From: JABDGC01 sp964449835
GTDB taxonomy: Bacteria; Pseudomonadota; Gammaproteobacteria; DSM-16500
Reading direction: 5' to 3'
Assembly (NCBI GenBank): GCA_964449835.1
Contig: CAYVBZ010000002.1
Location: forward strand, 15,120-79,119
DNA: 64,000 nucleotides
Both the position numbers and the translations under genes were made by a program. Every line of letters begins with the position of its first letter. The stretch's first letter is position 1. Under the pieces are notes generated by a model. The model was not told the origin of the DNA, searched no databases, and worked only from the letters and a program-made list of their open reading frames with translations. Below, one piece after another: positions 34,195 to 43,066 of this stretch.

Positions 34195-34264
34195 GAATCG
34201 TAGTCCAATGATGGTTTATATTATTTTTCCTGAGAAGGATTCTAAAACATTATTTACATCAAGG

Positions 34265-34879
34265 CTACAAGTTGGTCCCTTCCCGCAACGAAGTTGCGGG
34301 AAGGGACCCATAGAGGGCGGCTTCCACCAAAGCGCAAATAATATGGCCAAAAATGATATGTCCTTCTTGAATTTTGGATGTTTCAGAAGAGGGAATGTTT
34401 AAAACGAGATCACAACGCTCAGTCATCTGTGGCGCTGAGACGCCTGTAAAACCAATGGGGACCACTCCCTTCGCACGTGCAGCCTCCAAGGCTTTCAGCA
34501 CATTCGCAGACTTTCCCGAAGTTGAAATGCCGATAAACAGGTCCCCTTCTCGCCCTAAGGCTTCAATCTGGCGGGCAAAAAGATAGTCAAAAGAATAATC
34601 ATTCCCAATCGCTGTTAAAGCAGAAGTATCTGTGGTTAAAGCCATGCCAGCCATCGCTGGCCGATCTGCAGACAAACGGCAGACCAACTCTGCCGCCAAA
34701 TGCTGGCTATCTGCGGCAGAGCCGCCATTGCCAGCGAATAAAATTTTTCCACCGTTGCGCAGCACTTGTGCACAACGGTCTGCAATTCTCTCAGCCGTCT
34801 TGAGCAAGCTCTCACTCGCTAGCATTTGGTCTAGCAAAGCCCGCGACTTGAGCAGTTCTTGCTTAATCAAAGCATACAT
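34265..34879 (-). CDS. gmhA: Phosphoheptose isomerase GmhA
   Basis: 204 residues. The SIS fold has ILFAGNGGSAADSQHLAAEL near residue 47 and LFIGISTSGKSANVLKAL, and QEGHIIFGHIICALVE near the end carries the Glu and His expected in the zinc-type active site. GmhA converts sedoheptulose-7-phosphate to D-glycero-D-manno-heptose-7-phosphate, the first step to activated heptose. The last 13 or so residues (SLPATSLREGTNL) are encoded by a 16-bp perfect palindrome and extend past the normal GmhA end. The kinase/nucleotidyltransferase gene follows after 70 bases. Confidence 0.87.
   Translation of the reverse strand: MYALIKQELLKSRALLDQMLASESLLKTAERIADRCAQVLRNGGKILFAGNGGSAADSQHLAAELVCRLSADRPAMAGMALTTDTSALTAIGNDYSFDYLFARQIEALGREGDLFIGISTSGKSANVLKALEAARAKGVVPIGFTGVSAPQMTERCDLVLNIPSSETSKIQEGHIIFGHIICALVEAALYGSLPATSLREGTNL
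34274..34308. repeat. REP-like perfect hairpin inside the 3' end of gmhA
   Basis: GGTCCCTTCCCGCAAC (34274-34289) and its exact complement (34293-34308) flank the loop GAA, giving a 16-bp perfect stem. It overlaps the last codons of gmhA. No U-tract follows on the minus strand, so it looks like an inserted repetitive palindrome rather than a terminator, though it could stabilise or punctuate the transcript. Confidence 0.75.
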
Positions 34880-34892
34880 ACATTAAACTCGC

Positions 34893-36104
34893 TTACGTCA
34901 ATTTTGACTGAATCAGGTCCACCACATAGTCCGCAAAGGGCAGGGCGCAAGTAAAAGCCGGCGACACCGCATTCAAAACATGCATGGACTTCTGATCGCC
35001 TTCCAAAATAAAGTCCATTTCCAGCTTACGTGTCTGGGTATTTAAGAGTTGCGCCCGGATACCGGGTTTGCCCCAGGTTTTATAATTGCCTGGGTAAACT
35101 TCAGACACCAGCTCCGCGGCCCGCCTCGCCAAAACAGCGCGGCTATATTTTCTAAGCTCTTCAAAAGCGAGTTGTCTAAAATCAAAACCCGCATTCACAA
35201 ACAAACCCAGTTCGCGCGTGAAAATTTGCCACAATTCCGAAAAACTAAATCCTGACAAACCGCTATAATGTTCGCGCCAAAAAGCCGGTATGGCCGTTGG
35301 ACCAATTTTAACCTTGCCGTCCACGGTGAGCGTAAAGTGTACCCCAAGAAAGGGATTTCGTAAATCTGGGACGGGATAGATGTGCGTTTTTAAACTCTCT
35401 TGCAGATTGGAGGCATAAAGATACAAGCCTTTGAAAGGCAAAATTGTATAATTTTTGCAAAAGGAAAAATTTTTGGCAATCTGGTCGGCGTATAAACCAG
35501 CGGCATTCACCACATACCCTGCCTCAAAAATATCACACTGGGTCTTGATGCGTTGTCCGCGATTGCTTAAATATTTTACGCCCAGTAAAACCTCCACCCC
35601 CTCAGCGCGGGCATCCACTAACATTTGCTCGATGACCTGCTTAGGCGAAACCGTGGAAGTTGTCGGTGAAAAAAGCGCTTTTTCCCAGGTTTTCACGCGG
35701 GGTTCAATTTCTTGAGCTTCTTCTGCACTCAGCTCTTCCAATTGAATGCCATTTTGTTGACCACGCTGCAGCAGTTCATGGAGGCCGGCCAGCTCATTTT
35801 CATTGCGGGCCACGACCAATTTCCCGCAGCGGTCCAAAGGGAGTTTTTTTTCTATGCAGTATTCTGTCAGCCTGCGATTGCCGTCACGGGTAAATTTGGC
35901 CTTGAGGCTATCTTTGGTGTAGTAAAATCCCGCATGCAAAACACCGCTATTGCGTCCGCTGGCGTGTTCGCCAATGTGTGCTTCTTTTTCCAGCACAAGA
36001 ACCTGACAGTCGCGATAACGGGACTTTAGGGTACGCGCAATGCTTAAACCAACGATGCCGCCGCCAATAATGATAAAGTCGGCTGTTTGCTGGGCTTTTG
36101 GCAT
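34893..36104 (-). CDS. lhgO: L-2-hydroxyglutarate oxidase-like FAD enzyme (LhgO)
   Basis: 403 residues from the ATG at 36104, one base after the TAG of the adenosine kinase gene; 22 further upstream codons belong to that gene's region. FAD binding is shown by FIIIGGGIVGLSIARTL near the N-terminus, and EHASGRNSGVLHAGFYY and YVVNAAGLYAD are the family's further blocks. LhgO oxidises L-2-hydroxyglutarate to 2-oxoglutarate and passes electrons to the quinone pool. The gene is in the same tight minus-strand run as adenosine kinase and gmhA. A different 2-hydroxyacid substrate is possible. Confidence 0.82.
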   Translation of the reverse strand: MPKAQQTADFIIIGGGIVGLSIARTLKSRYRDCQVLVLEKEAHIGEHASGRNSGVLHAGFYYTKDSLKAKFTRDGNRRLTEYCIEKKLPLDRCGKLVVARNENELAGLHELLQRGQQNGIQLEELSAEEAQEIEPRVKTWEKALFSPTTSTVSPKQVIEQMLVDARAEGVEVLLGVKYLSNRGQRIKTQCDIFEAGYVVNAAGLYADQIAKNFSFCKNYTILPFKGLYLYASNLQESLKTHIYPVPDLRNPFLGVHFTLTVDGKVKIGPTAIPAFWREHYSGLSGFSFSELWQIFTRELGLFVNAGFDFRQLAFEELRKYSRAVLARRAAELVSEVYPGNYKTWGKPGIRAQLLNTQTRKLEMDFILEGDQKSMHVLNAVSPAFTCALPFADYVVDLIQSKLT

Positions 36105-36105
36105 C

Positions 36106-37119
36106 CTAGGCACAGATCTCTTGGGAAGTTTTTTGCACACGCTCACGGACCAAATCAAGTTCTTCTTCATTCAAACGGGGGCCAAACTTTGAAACCACTT
36201 TAGAGGCGGCAAAGCTCGCTAAATTACCTGCTTCGAAATAGTCATAGCCATTGGTGATTGCATAGAGAAAAGCACCTGCAAAAACATCTCCTGCGCCCAC
36301 CGTGTCCATCACAGGAACACTGTAAGCCTGGATAAATGAAAAACGTTCGCCGTCGTAGACAATCGCCCCTTCCCCACCCAGGGTAATAATAAAAGTACGT
36401 GCACATTTTTTAAGAACAGCTTGCGCTTCCGCCAGGGTTTCTGTTTTGGTGAAAAGCAAGGCTTCCCGTTCATTGCAAAATAAAATATCAACCTGATCGC
36501 CGATAATGGCACAAAGCCCTTCATTAAAATAAGTGACCATATTGGGATCTGAGAGAGAGAGGGCTGTTTTCACGTTATGCTTTTTTGCCATTTGACGGGC
36601 AATAATAGCCGCTTCACAACCCAAGGGTGAAGCGACCAGATAACCTTCGATATAAAGGTATTCCGCTTTTTTTAAGGCTGCTTCTGAGAGTTGGTCTTTG
36701 GAGAACTCTGAGGTGGCGCCTAAAAAAGTATTCATGGTACGGTCCGCGTCCGGCGTGACAAGGACAATACATTTTCCCGTGGTCCCTTTGCGGTGACCTT
36801 CATGCAGGTTGGTTTGAATGCCATTCACAACTAAGTCGCGGTAGAAAAAATCGCCGGTTTCATCAGTTCCAACTTTGCAGGAATAGAAAGCTTTGCCGCC
36901 CAATTTTTGCAGCGTGAAAACCGTGTTGGCCGCAGACCCGCCGCAAGTCTTTAAATGTTTCACGCCATCCAATTCTTCCAATAAAGAATGGTGTTTTTCC
37001 TCATCTATTAAGGTCATGACGCCTTTGGCAATATTGAGCCTCTCTAAGGTCTCCGCGCTTACCTCAAAATCAATATCGACTAAAGCATTGCCAATGGCAT
37101 ACACGTGAAATTTGGTCAT
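36106..37119 (-). CDS. Adenosine kinase (PfkB family)
   Basis: 337 residues. Family blocks are AIGNALVDIDFEV at the N-terminus, KTCGGSAANTVFTLQKLGG near 58, a TPDADRTMNTFLGA segment, and MDTVGAGDVFAGAFLYAI near 280 with the catalytic Asp. The GNALVDI and TMNTFLGA forms are those of bacterial adenosine kinases of the PfkB family. The reaction is adenosine + ATP to AMP + ADP. It is 33 bases downstream of metF, so it is placed to remove the adenosine released when S-adenosylhomocysteine is recycled. An alternative is another ribofuranosyl sugar kinase. Confidence 0.84.
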   Translation of the reverse strand: MTKFHVYAIGNALVDIDFEVSAETLERLNIAKGVMTLIDEEKHHSLLEELDGVKHLKTCGGSAANTVFTLQKLGGKAFYSCKVGTDETGDFFYRDLVVNGIQTNLHEGHRKGTTGKCIVLVTPDADRTMNTFLGATSEFSKDQLSEAALKKAEYLYIEGYLVASPLGCEAAIIARQMAKKHNVKTALSLSDPNMVTYFNEGLCAIIGDQVDILFCNEREALLFTKTETLAEAQAVLKKCARTFIITLGGEGAIVYDGERFSFIQAYSVPVMDTVGAGDVFAGAFLYAITNGYDYFEAGNLASFAASKVVSKFGPRLNEEELDLVRERVQKTSQEICA

Positions 37120-37152
37120 TATAAAACTTCCTGTAAAAAGGTTCGCAGTTTA

Positions 37153-38040
37153 TTACAATACTCTCCACTTTGAAACAGGCAGGCGCGCCGCTTGTTCTTT
37201 CAAGTTAAGCAGGTCCAGTATCTCCAAACTCAGTTCAGCTTGATTTAAAGTATAAAAATGCAGTCCAGGCGCTCCGCCTTCGATCAGGCGGCGGCACAGT
37301 TCATACACCACTTCCAAGCCGAGTTTCCGCAATGACTCTTGATCATCGCCATAGGCTTCGAGCCGCCTGCTCAGCCAACGGGGAATTTCAGCGCCGCAAG
37401 CTTCTGAAAAACGGCGTAATTTACTAAACTGGCCGATGGGCATAATGCCCGGCACAATCGGAATAGAGATGCCAAAATCCGCGCAATAGTCCTGAAAATA
37501 AAAATAAGCATCTGGGTTAAAAAAATACTGTGTGATGGCGCTGTTTGCACCCGCTTCGACTTTCTTCTTAAAGTTTAAAATATCGCTCAAGGCATTCTTC
37601 GACTGAGGATGAAACTCGGGATAGGCCGCGACCTCAATATGAAAATGATCATGCGTGACCTCACGAATCAACTCGACTAATTCGCTTGCAAAACGAAACT
37701 CTCCGCTTTGGCCCATGCCGGAAGGCAGATCACCCCGCAGGGCCACTAAACGGCTGACGCCGAGCTGCTGATAAAAATGCAGTAATTCGACCACTTCCTC
37801 ACGGCCTGCGCCCACACAGGATAAATGTGGCGCAATCGGAATGTCTGTTTTTTTCTGGAGCATCGTGACCGTGTCCAAGGTCCCAGTCCGTGTCGAGCCG
37901 CCCGCTCCAAAGGTCACTGAAAAAAAATCTGGGACTGTTTGCGCTAAAGTTGCAGCTGTGTCAGAAAGGTTTTCTTTTCCTTCCGATGTTTTCGGGGGAA
38001 AAAACTCAAAGCTGATGTTGAGATTTACTTGCCTTTTCAT
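37153..38040 (-). CDS. metF: 5,10-methylenetetrahydrofolate reductase
   Basis: 295 residues, the normal length for bacterial MetF. Family blocks are ISFEFFPPKTSEGKENL at the N-terminus, FSVTFGAGGSTR near 42, HLSCVG near 73, VALRGDLPSGM near 98, and ITQYFFNPDAYFYFQDYC near 170 with folate- and FAD-contacting residues. It reduces 5,10-methylene-THF to 5-methyl-THF, the methyl donor used by MetH. It lies 83 bases downstream of metH on the same strand, with an inverted repeat in the gap. Confidence 0.95.
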   Translation of the reverse strand: MKRQVNLNISFEFFPPKTSEGKENLSDTAATLAQTVPDFFSVTFGAGGSTRTGTLDTVTMLQKKTDIPIAPHLSCVGAGREEVVELLHFYQQLGVSRLVALRGDLPSGMGQSGEFRFASELVELIREVTHDHFHIEVAAYPEFHPQSKNALSDILNFKKKVEAGANSAITQYFFNPDAYFYFQDYCADFGISIPIVPGIMPIGQFSKLRRFSEACGAEIPRWLSRRLEAYGDDQESLRKLGLEVVYELCRRLIEGGAPGLHFYTLNQAELSLEILDLLNLKEQAARLPVSKWRVL

Positions 38041-38081
38041 GAGAGAGCAGTCCTTGTTGATTCAACATTATATACCCATTA

Positions 38082-38114
38082 CACTTCAAAATGCGATATT
38101 AGCATTATGAAGTG
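38082..38114. repeat. Inverted repeat between metH and metF
   Basis: CACTTCAAAATGC and GCATTATGAAGTG form a 13-bp stem with one mismatch around GATATTA. It lies ten bases after the metH stop (minus strand) and 42 bases before the metF start. No U-tract follows on either strand, so it may be a processing or operator site rather than a terminator. Confidence 0.5.
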
Positions 38115-38123
38115 ACTCTACAC

Positions 38124-41100
38124 TTAATCTTTTAAATGCTGCGTTAGCCACCGCTTGATTGACGCAAGGTCCAGTTCTTTTCTCTCCGCGTAATCATTGA
38201 CCTGGTCCTCATCAATCTTACCCACCCCAAAATATCGCGACTCTGGATGAGAAAAGTAAAAGCCACTCACAGAAGAAGCCGGCAGCATCGCGTAATTGTC
38301 GGTCAAAATCATCCCAGCCTGCCGTGGGGCATCCAACAAACTAAACAAAAGCGGCTTTTCCGTATGGTCCGGACAAGCTGGGTAACCAGGCGCGGGACGA
38401 ATGCCCACATATTTTTCTGCAATTAAATCTGCGTTATTCCACTGTTCGCCTGCTTGATATCCCCAAAACTCTTTTCGCACCCGCTCATGCACATGCTCCG
38501 CAAACGCTTCCGCCAAACGGTCCGCCAAGGCTTTGAGCAAAATACTGCTATATTCATCATTATTTTTTTCAAACGCCAGCACACGCTCATCCAAGTTCAA
38601 ACCAGCAGTTACTGCAAACCCTCCCAGGTAATCAGGCACACCGGAAGACTTAGGCGCGACGAAATCCGCGAGACAAAGATTAAATTTATCCTTGGGCTTT
38701 CTGGTTTGCTGGCGCAGCATCCGAAATGTCGCGATCACTTGCTCGCGGTTTTCATCCGCGTAAAGTTCAATATCATCTCCAACGCTGTTTGCAGGGAAAA
38801 AGCCGATGACGCCGTTGGCTTTGAGCCACTGCTCTTCAGTTATTTTATGCAGCATGGCTTGCGCGTCTGCGAACAAACTTCTTGCGGCTTCGCCAATCAC
38901 TTCATCCTCTAAAATTTTGGGATAAGATCCGGCTAATTCCCAAGCATGGAAAAAGGGAGACCAGTCAATATAAGGCACTAAGTTGCTTAAGGGATAAGCT
39001 TCTAAAGTTTGCAACCCCAGTTTCGCAGGCTTAGGCGGCAGATACCCTTCCCAGCTCAAGGCAAGCTTATTCTGACGCGCTTCGGAAAGACTCAGCATTT
39101 CATTTTCAGAGCGCTTGTTTTTATGCCGTTCACGAAGCTTCGCGTAATCTTCCCGGGTTGTTTGAACAAAAGCAGCCTGGTGTTCCTCACTCAAAAGTTG
39201 CGAGACCACACCGACTGCACGGGAGGCATCCACCACATGGACAGTTGCGCCGGCATAGTTCTGCTCTATTTTAATGGCCGTATGTGCGCGAGAGGTCGTT
39301 GCGCCGCCAATCAACAAGGGAAGATTAAATTGCAGTCTTTGCATTTCTTTGGCAACCTGGACCATTTCTTCTAGCGAGGGGGTAATCAGGCCGCTTAAAC
39401 CGATGATGTCCACCTTCTCCGCACGCGCCGTTTCCAAGATTTTTTCGCAGGGAACCATAACACCGAGATCCAAAACCTCATAATTATTACAGCGCAAAAC
39501 AACACCAACGATATTTTTGCCAATATCGTGGACATCGCCTTTGACGGTCGCCATTAAAATTTTTCCCTTATGTTGCTTGCGGCCAGCGCTCTCCGCTTCG
39601 AGAAAGGGAAGCAAATAAGCAACAGCCTGCTTCATCACCCGCGCGCTTTTAACAACCTGAGGCAAAAACATTTTGCCGGCACCAAATAAATCCCCGACGA
39701 TGTTCATGCCGTCCATCAAAGGGCCTTCGATCACTTTCAGCGGGCTGCCTAAATGCAGGCGCGCCGCCTCCGCGTCCTCCGTGATATAGGTATTAATCCC
39801 CTTCACTAAAGCATGACTCAAACGCTCCGTTACACTTTGTTGCCGCCAGCTTAAATCTTCGGTTTTGGTCTTGGCCTGCCCTTTGATGGAATCAGCCACT
39901 TCCAACAAACGGTCTGTCGCATCGGGGCGACGATTTAAAATCACATCTTCTACGCGTTCCAGCAGTGCTTTGGGAATTTCCTCATAAATCGCCAAACTGC
40001 CCGCGTTGACAATTCCCATGGTCAGTCCCGCGCGGATAGCGTGATAAAGAAAAACGGCGTGAATGGCTTCCCGGATAGGGTTATTGCCACGAAAAGCAAA
40101 AGAAACATTGCTCACCCCACCGCTCACCAGCGCATGAGGCAGAGAGGCCTTGATACGCCGGGTAGCGTTAATAAAGTCGACGCCATAGTTATTATGCTCT
40201 TCGATGCCGGTCGCAACTGCAAAGATATTCGGATCAAAAATAATGTCCTCCGGCGAAAATCCCACTTGTTCGACCAGAAGCTGATAGGAGCGGGCACAAA
40301 TCGCGACTTTTCGTTCCTCCGTATCTGCTTGGCCCGTCTCATCAAAGGCCATCACAACCACTGCGGCACCATAACATTTAGCCAAGCTCGCTTTCTCAAG
40401 AAAGGCGGACTCGCCATCTTTCAAGCTAATGGAGTTAATGATGCCCTTGCCCTGAATACATTTCAGGCCAGCTTCAATCACAGACCACTTGGAAGAATCA
40501 ATCATCACGGGTACACGGGCAATGTCCGGTTCCGAAGCGATTAAATTTAAAAATTTCACCATGGCTGCTTCAGCATCAAGCATCCCTTCATCCATGTTAA
40601 CGTCGATGATCTGAGCGCCATTCAGAACTTGATCACGCGCAACTTCTAATGCAGCGGTATAATTGTCGTTGCGAATTAAATCGGCGAAACGGATGGAACC
40701 GGTCACGTTCGTGCGCTCTCCGACATTCACAAAAAGCGAGCTCTCGTCGATAATTAAAGGCTCCAGGCCACTAAGACGGCAGGCTTTTTGAATGGAAGGG
40801 ATTTGGCGGGGGGGACAAGCTTGGACAACTTCTGCTAAAACGCGGACATGCTCGGGTGTTGTGCCACAACAGCCGCCCACTATATTTAGAAAACCGCTTT
40901 CGGCAAACTCACCGACCACGCTAGCCATGGTCTCTGGTGATTCATCATACTCACCAAAAGCATTAGGCAGGCCGGCATTGGCATGTAAACTCGTATAGGT
41001 ATCGGCCAGTCCCGCTAATTCCTGAATATAAGGCCGCAAGGCCGCGGCGCCGAGCGCACAATTTAAACCGATGGCCACAGGCTTAGCATGACGGACTGAA

Positions 41101-41792
41101 TTCCAAAAAGCTGCTGTGGTTTGACCAGACAAGGTACGCCCGCTGGCATCAGTGATGGTACCTGAAATCATCAAAGGCAAACGGACTTGATGTTCTGCGA
41201 AATATTTTTCCACGGCAAAAATCGCCGCCTTGCAATTCAAGGTGTCAAAGATGGTTTCGATCATCAGTAAATCAGCTTGGCCTTCAACTAAACCTTGTAC
41301 AGCATTAAGATAGGCAGTCACTAAAGCATCGAAGGTGACATTACGGAAGCCAGGGTCATTCACATCAGGAGACAGAGAAGCAGTACGATTGGTAGGACCT
41401 ATGACTCCCACCACAAACCGGGGTTTCTGGGGCGTTTTCAAGCTGGCTGCGTCCGCCGCGCGGCGAGCGAGCTTGGCCGCGGTAAAATTCAATTCATAGG
41501 CCAAATCGGCCATATGGTAATCCGCAAGCGAGATCGAGGTTGAATTAAAGCTATTGGTTTCGATTAGGTCAGCACCCGCATCCAGATAGGCTGTGTGAAT
41601 GTCAGAAATAATTTGAGGTTGGGTCAAGCAAAGAAGGTCGTTGTTTCCCTTTAGAGAATGGGAAAAATCGCGGAAACGTTCGCCACGGTAATCGCTTTCT
41701 TGCAGCTGATAAGCCTGGATCATGGTGCCCATGCCGCCGTCGAGTAGCAAGATGCGTTGTTTTAGAAGGGTTGTTAGTTTGGCTTGGGTCAT
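38124..41792 (-). CDS. metH: Cobalamin-dependent methionine synthase
   Basis: 1222 residues, full length for MetH. The homocysteine domain carries LLDGGMGTMIQAYQ at the N-terminus and the zinc-ligand block VGGCCGTTPEHV near 310. The folate domain follows (NVGERTNVTGSIRFADLI near 355). The cobalamin domain has ATVKGDVHDIGKNIVG, whose His is the lower axial ligand, and the C-terminal activation domain has the RPAPGYPACPDH SAM-binding block. It methylates homocysteine from 5-methyl-THF. No cobalamin riboswitch is evident upstream. The adjacent metF, metK and adenosine kinase genes complete most of the SAM cycle. Confidence 0.97.
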   Translation of the reverse strand: MTQAKLTTLLKQRILLLDGGMGTMIQAYQLQESDYRGERFRDFSHSLKGNNDLLCLTQPQIISDIHTAYLDAGADLIETNSFNSTSISLADYHMADLAYELNFTAAKLARRAADAASLKTPQKPRFVVGVIGPTNRTASLSPDVNDPGFRNVTFDALVTAYLNAVQGLVEGQADLLMIETIFDTLNCKAAIFAVEKYFAEHQVRLPLMISGTITDASGRTLSGQTTAAFWNSVRHAKPVAIGLNCALGAAALRPYIQELAGLADTYTSLHANAGLPNAFGEYDESPETMASVVGEFAESGFLNIVGGCCGTTPEHVRVLAEVVQACPPRQIPSIQKACRLSGLEPLIIDESSLFVNVGERTNVTGSIRFADLIRNDNYTAALEVARDQVLNGAQIIDVNMDEGMLDAEAAMVKFLNLIASEPDIARVPVMIDSSKWSVIEAGLKCIQGKGIINSISLKDGESAFLEKASLAKCYGAAVVVMAFDETGQADTEERKVAICARSYQLLVEQVGFSPEDIIFDPNIFAVATGIEEHNNYGVDFINATRRIKASLPHALVSGGVSNVSFAFRGNNPIREAIHAVFLYHAIRAGLTMGIVNAGSLAIYEEIPKALLERVEDVILNRRPDATDRLLEVADSIKGQAKTKTEDLSWRQQSVTERLSHALVKGINTYITEDAEAARLHLGSPLKVIEGPLMDGMNIVGDLFGAGKMFLPQVVKSARVMKQAVAYLLPFLEAESAGRKQHKGKILMATVKGDVHDIGKNIVGVVLRCNNYEVLDLGVMVPCEKILETARAEKVDIIGLSGLITPSLEEMVQVAKEMQRLQFNLPLLIGGATTSRAHTAIKIEQNYAGATVHVVDASRAVGVVSQLLSEEHQAAFVQTTREDYAKLRERHKNKRSENEMLSLSEARQNKLALSWEGYLPPKPAKLGLQTLEAYPLSNLVPYIDWSPFFHAWELAGSYPKILEDEVIGEAARSLFADAQAMLHKITEEQWLKANGVIGFFPANSVGDDIELYADENREQVIATFRMLRQQTRKPKDKFNLCLADFVAPKSSGVPDYLGGFAVTAGLNLDERVLAFEKNNDEYSSILLKALADRLAEAFAEHVHERVRKEFWGYQAGEQWNNADLIAEKYVGIRPAPGYPACPDHTEKPLLFSLLDAPRQAGMILTDNYAMLPASSVSGFYFSHPESRYFGVGKIDEDQVNDYAERKELDLASIKRWLTQHLKD

Positions 41793-41812
41793 TGGTGGTT
41801 ACACTTAAGGTG

Positions 41813-41850
41813 GCCCTTTGAGACGGTGCTTCGCACCTCCTCAGGGCGAA
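41813..41850. repeat. REP-like palindrome in the metK-metH gap
   Basis: GCCCTTTGAGACGGTGCTTCGCACCTCCTCAGGGC folds as a long interrupted hairpin, with GGTGC/GCACC at its tip. GAGAC...TCCTCAGG palindromes of this kind are widespread dispersed repeats in bacterial genomes. A similar copy, GAGACAATGCTTCGCACC with CAGGGCGAA, lies inside the coding region at 45707-45741. It sits about 20 bases before the metH start. Confidence 0.65.
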
Positions 41851-41860
41851 TGATTTTTTT

Positions 41861-41902
41861 GTTCTTCCGATGAAGTCCTTGGGAGACTTCATCGGGAAGA
41901 AT
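41861..41902. repeat. Strong hairpin after metK
   Basis: TTCTTCCGATGAAGTC and GACTTCATCGGGAAGAA form a 16-bp stem with one bulged G around CTTGGGA, starting about nine bases after the metK stop on the minus strand. In the minus-strand sense it is followed by AAAAAAA, not U, so it is not a standard intrinsic terminator for metK. It may protect the mRNA end or act in the metH leader. Confidence 0.5.
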
Positions 41903-41911
41903 TATTACGTT

Positions 41912-43066
41912 TTAAGCTGCTTTTAAAAGCAAATTCGCTTTATCAATGCTTTCCCAGCTTACCTTGAGATCATCGCGGCCAAAATGTCCATAAGCCGCCG
42001 TTTGACGGTAAATGGGATGCAGCAGGTCCAACATTTTAACAATACCATAAGGACGCAGATCAAAATTTTCACGGACCAGTTGAATGATCTTGTGATTGGG
42101 GAGCTTGCCGGTGCCAAAAGTATCTACGTGAATGGAAGTGGGCTCGGCCACGCCAATCGCGTAAGAAATTTGAATTTCGCAACGTTCTGCAAGGCCGGCT
42201 GCCACAATATTTTTCGCAACATAACGGCAAGCATAGGCTGCGGAACGGTCCACTTTAGACGGGTCCTTGCCTGAGAAACAGCCGCCGCCATGACGCGCCA
42301 TGCCGCCATAAGTGTCCACAATAATTTTTCGGCCGGTCAAACCACAGTCGCCTAAAGGCCCGCCGATCACAAAACGCCCGGTGGGGTTGACTAAGTAGCG
42401 CGTTTCTTTGCTAATCCATTCTTTAGGAAGGACCGGTTTGATAATTTCTTCAATGACGGCTTCTTGCAAGTCCGCATGAGAGATGTCCGGATGATGTTGC
42501 GTGGAAAGCACGACGGTCTGGACGGAAACAGGCTTGTTATCGACATAACGGAAAGTGATTTGACTCTTGGCGTCTGGTCGCAGCCATTTTAAGCTGCCAT
42601 TTTTACGCAACTGAGACTGGCGCTTCACTAATTCGTGTGCATAGAAAATCGGGGCTGGCATTAAGCTCTGTGTTTCATTGCAAGCATAGCCAAACATGAG
42701 TCCTTGGTCTCCGGCACCCTGGTCTTCGGATTTTGCACGATCGACGCCTTGGGCAATATCAACGGATTGTTTGCCAATCGCAGACATCACGGCACAAGAA
42801 GCCCAGTCAAAACCCATTTCAGAGCTATCGTAGCCAATATCGCGCACCACATTGCGGGCCAGTTGCTCCACATCGACCCAAGCTGAGGTCGTGACTTCCC
42901 CGCCCACTAAAACCATGCCGGTTTTAACAAAGGTTTCACAGGCGACTCGCGCTTGTTTATCGGTTGCAAGCATGGCATCCAAAATAGCATCAGAAATTTG
43001 GTCGGCGATTTTATCCGGATGTCCTTCCGAAACAGATTCGGACGTAAAAAGATATTCATCGTGCAT
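41912..43066 (-). CDS. metK: S-adenosylmethionine synthetase
   Basis: 384 residues. I start at the ATG at 43066, nine bases after AAAGGA; the ATG at 43075 directly abuts that SD. Signatures are SVSEGHPDKIADQISDAILD at the N-terminus, GAGDQGLMFGYA near 118, and the P-loop-like GGGCFSGKDPSKVDRSAAY near 258. MetK forms SAM from methionine and ATP. It is followed on the same strand by metH and metF, which regenerate methionine, and then by a cluster rich in methyltransferases. Confidence 0.96.
   Translation of the reverse strand: MHDEYLFTSESVSEGHPDKIADQISDAILDAMLATDKQARVACETFVKTGMVLVGGEVTTSAWVDVEQLARNVVRDIGYDSSEMGFDWASCAVMSAIGKQSVDIAQGVDRAKSEDQGAGDQGLMFGYACNETQSLMPAPIFYAHELVKRQSQLRKNGSLKWLRPDAKSQITFRYVDNKPVSVQTVVLSTQHHPDISHADLQEAVIEEIIKPVLPKEWISKETRYLVNPTGRFVIGGPLGDCGLTGRKIIVDTYGGMARHGGGCFSGKDPSKVDRSAAYACRYVAKNIVAAGLAERCEIQISYAIGVAEPTSIHVDTFGTGKLPNHKIIQLVRENFDLRPYGIVKMLDLLHPIYRQTAAYGHFGRDDLKVSWESIDKANLLLKAA

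Noticed and set aside
40041..40544. 167-codon plus-strand frame inside metH
   Set aside because: It is antisense to a strongly conserved gene and has no start signal or recognisable product.
41861..41902. Intrinsic terminator for metK
   Set aside because: The stem is strong, but in the minus-strand sense it is followed by a run of A, not U, so I list it only as a hairpin.
41793..41911. Cobalamin, SAM or SAH riboswitch before metH
   Set aside because: The gap is short and filled by two simple hairpins; I see no B12 box or SAM/SAH core. A covariance search would be needed to exclude it fully.
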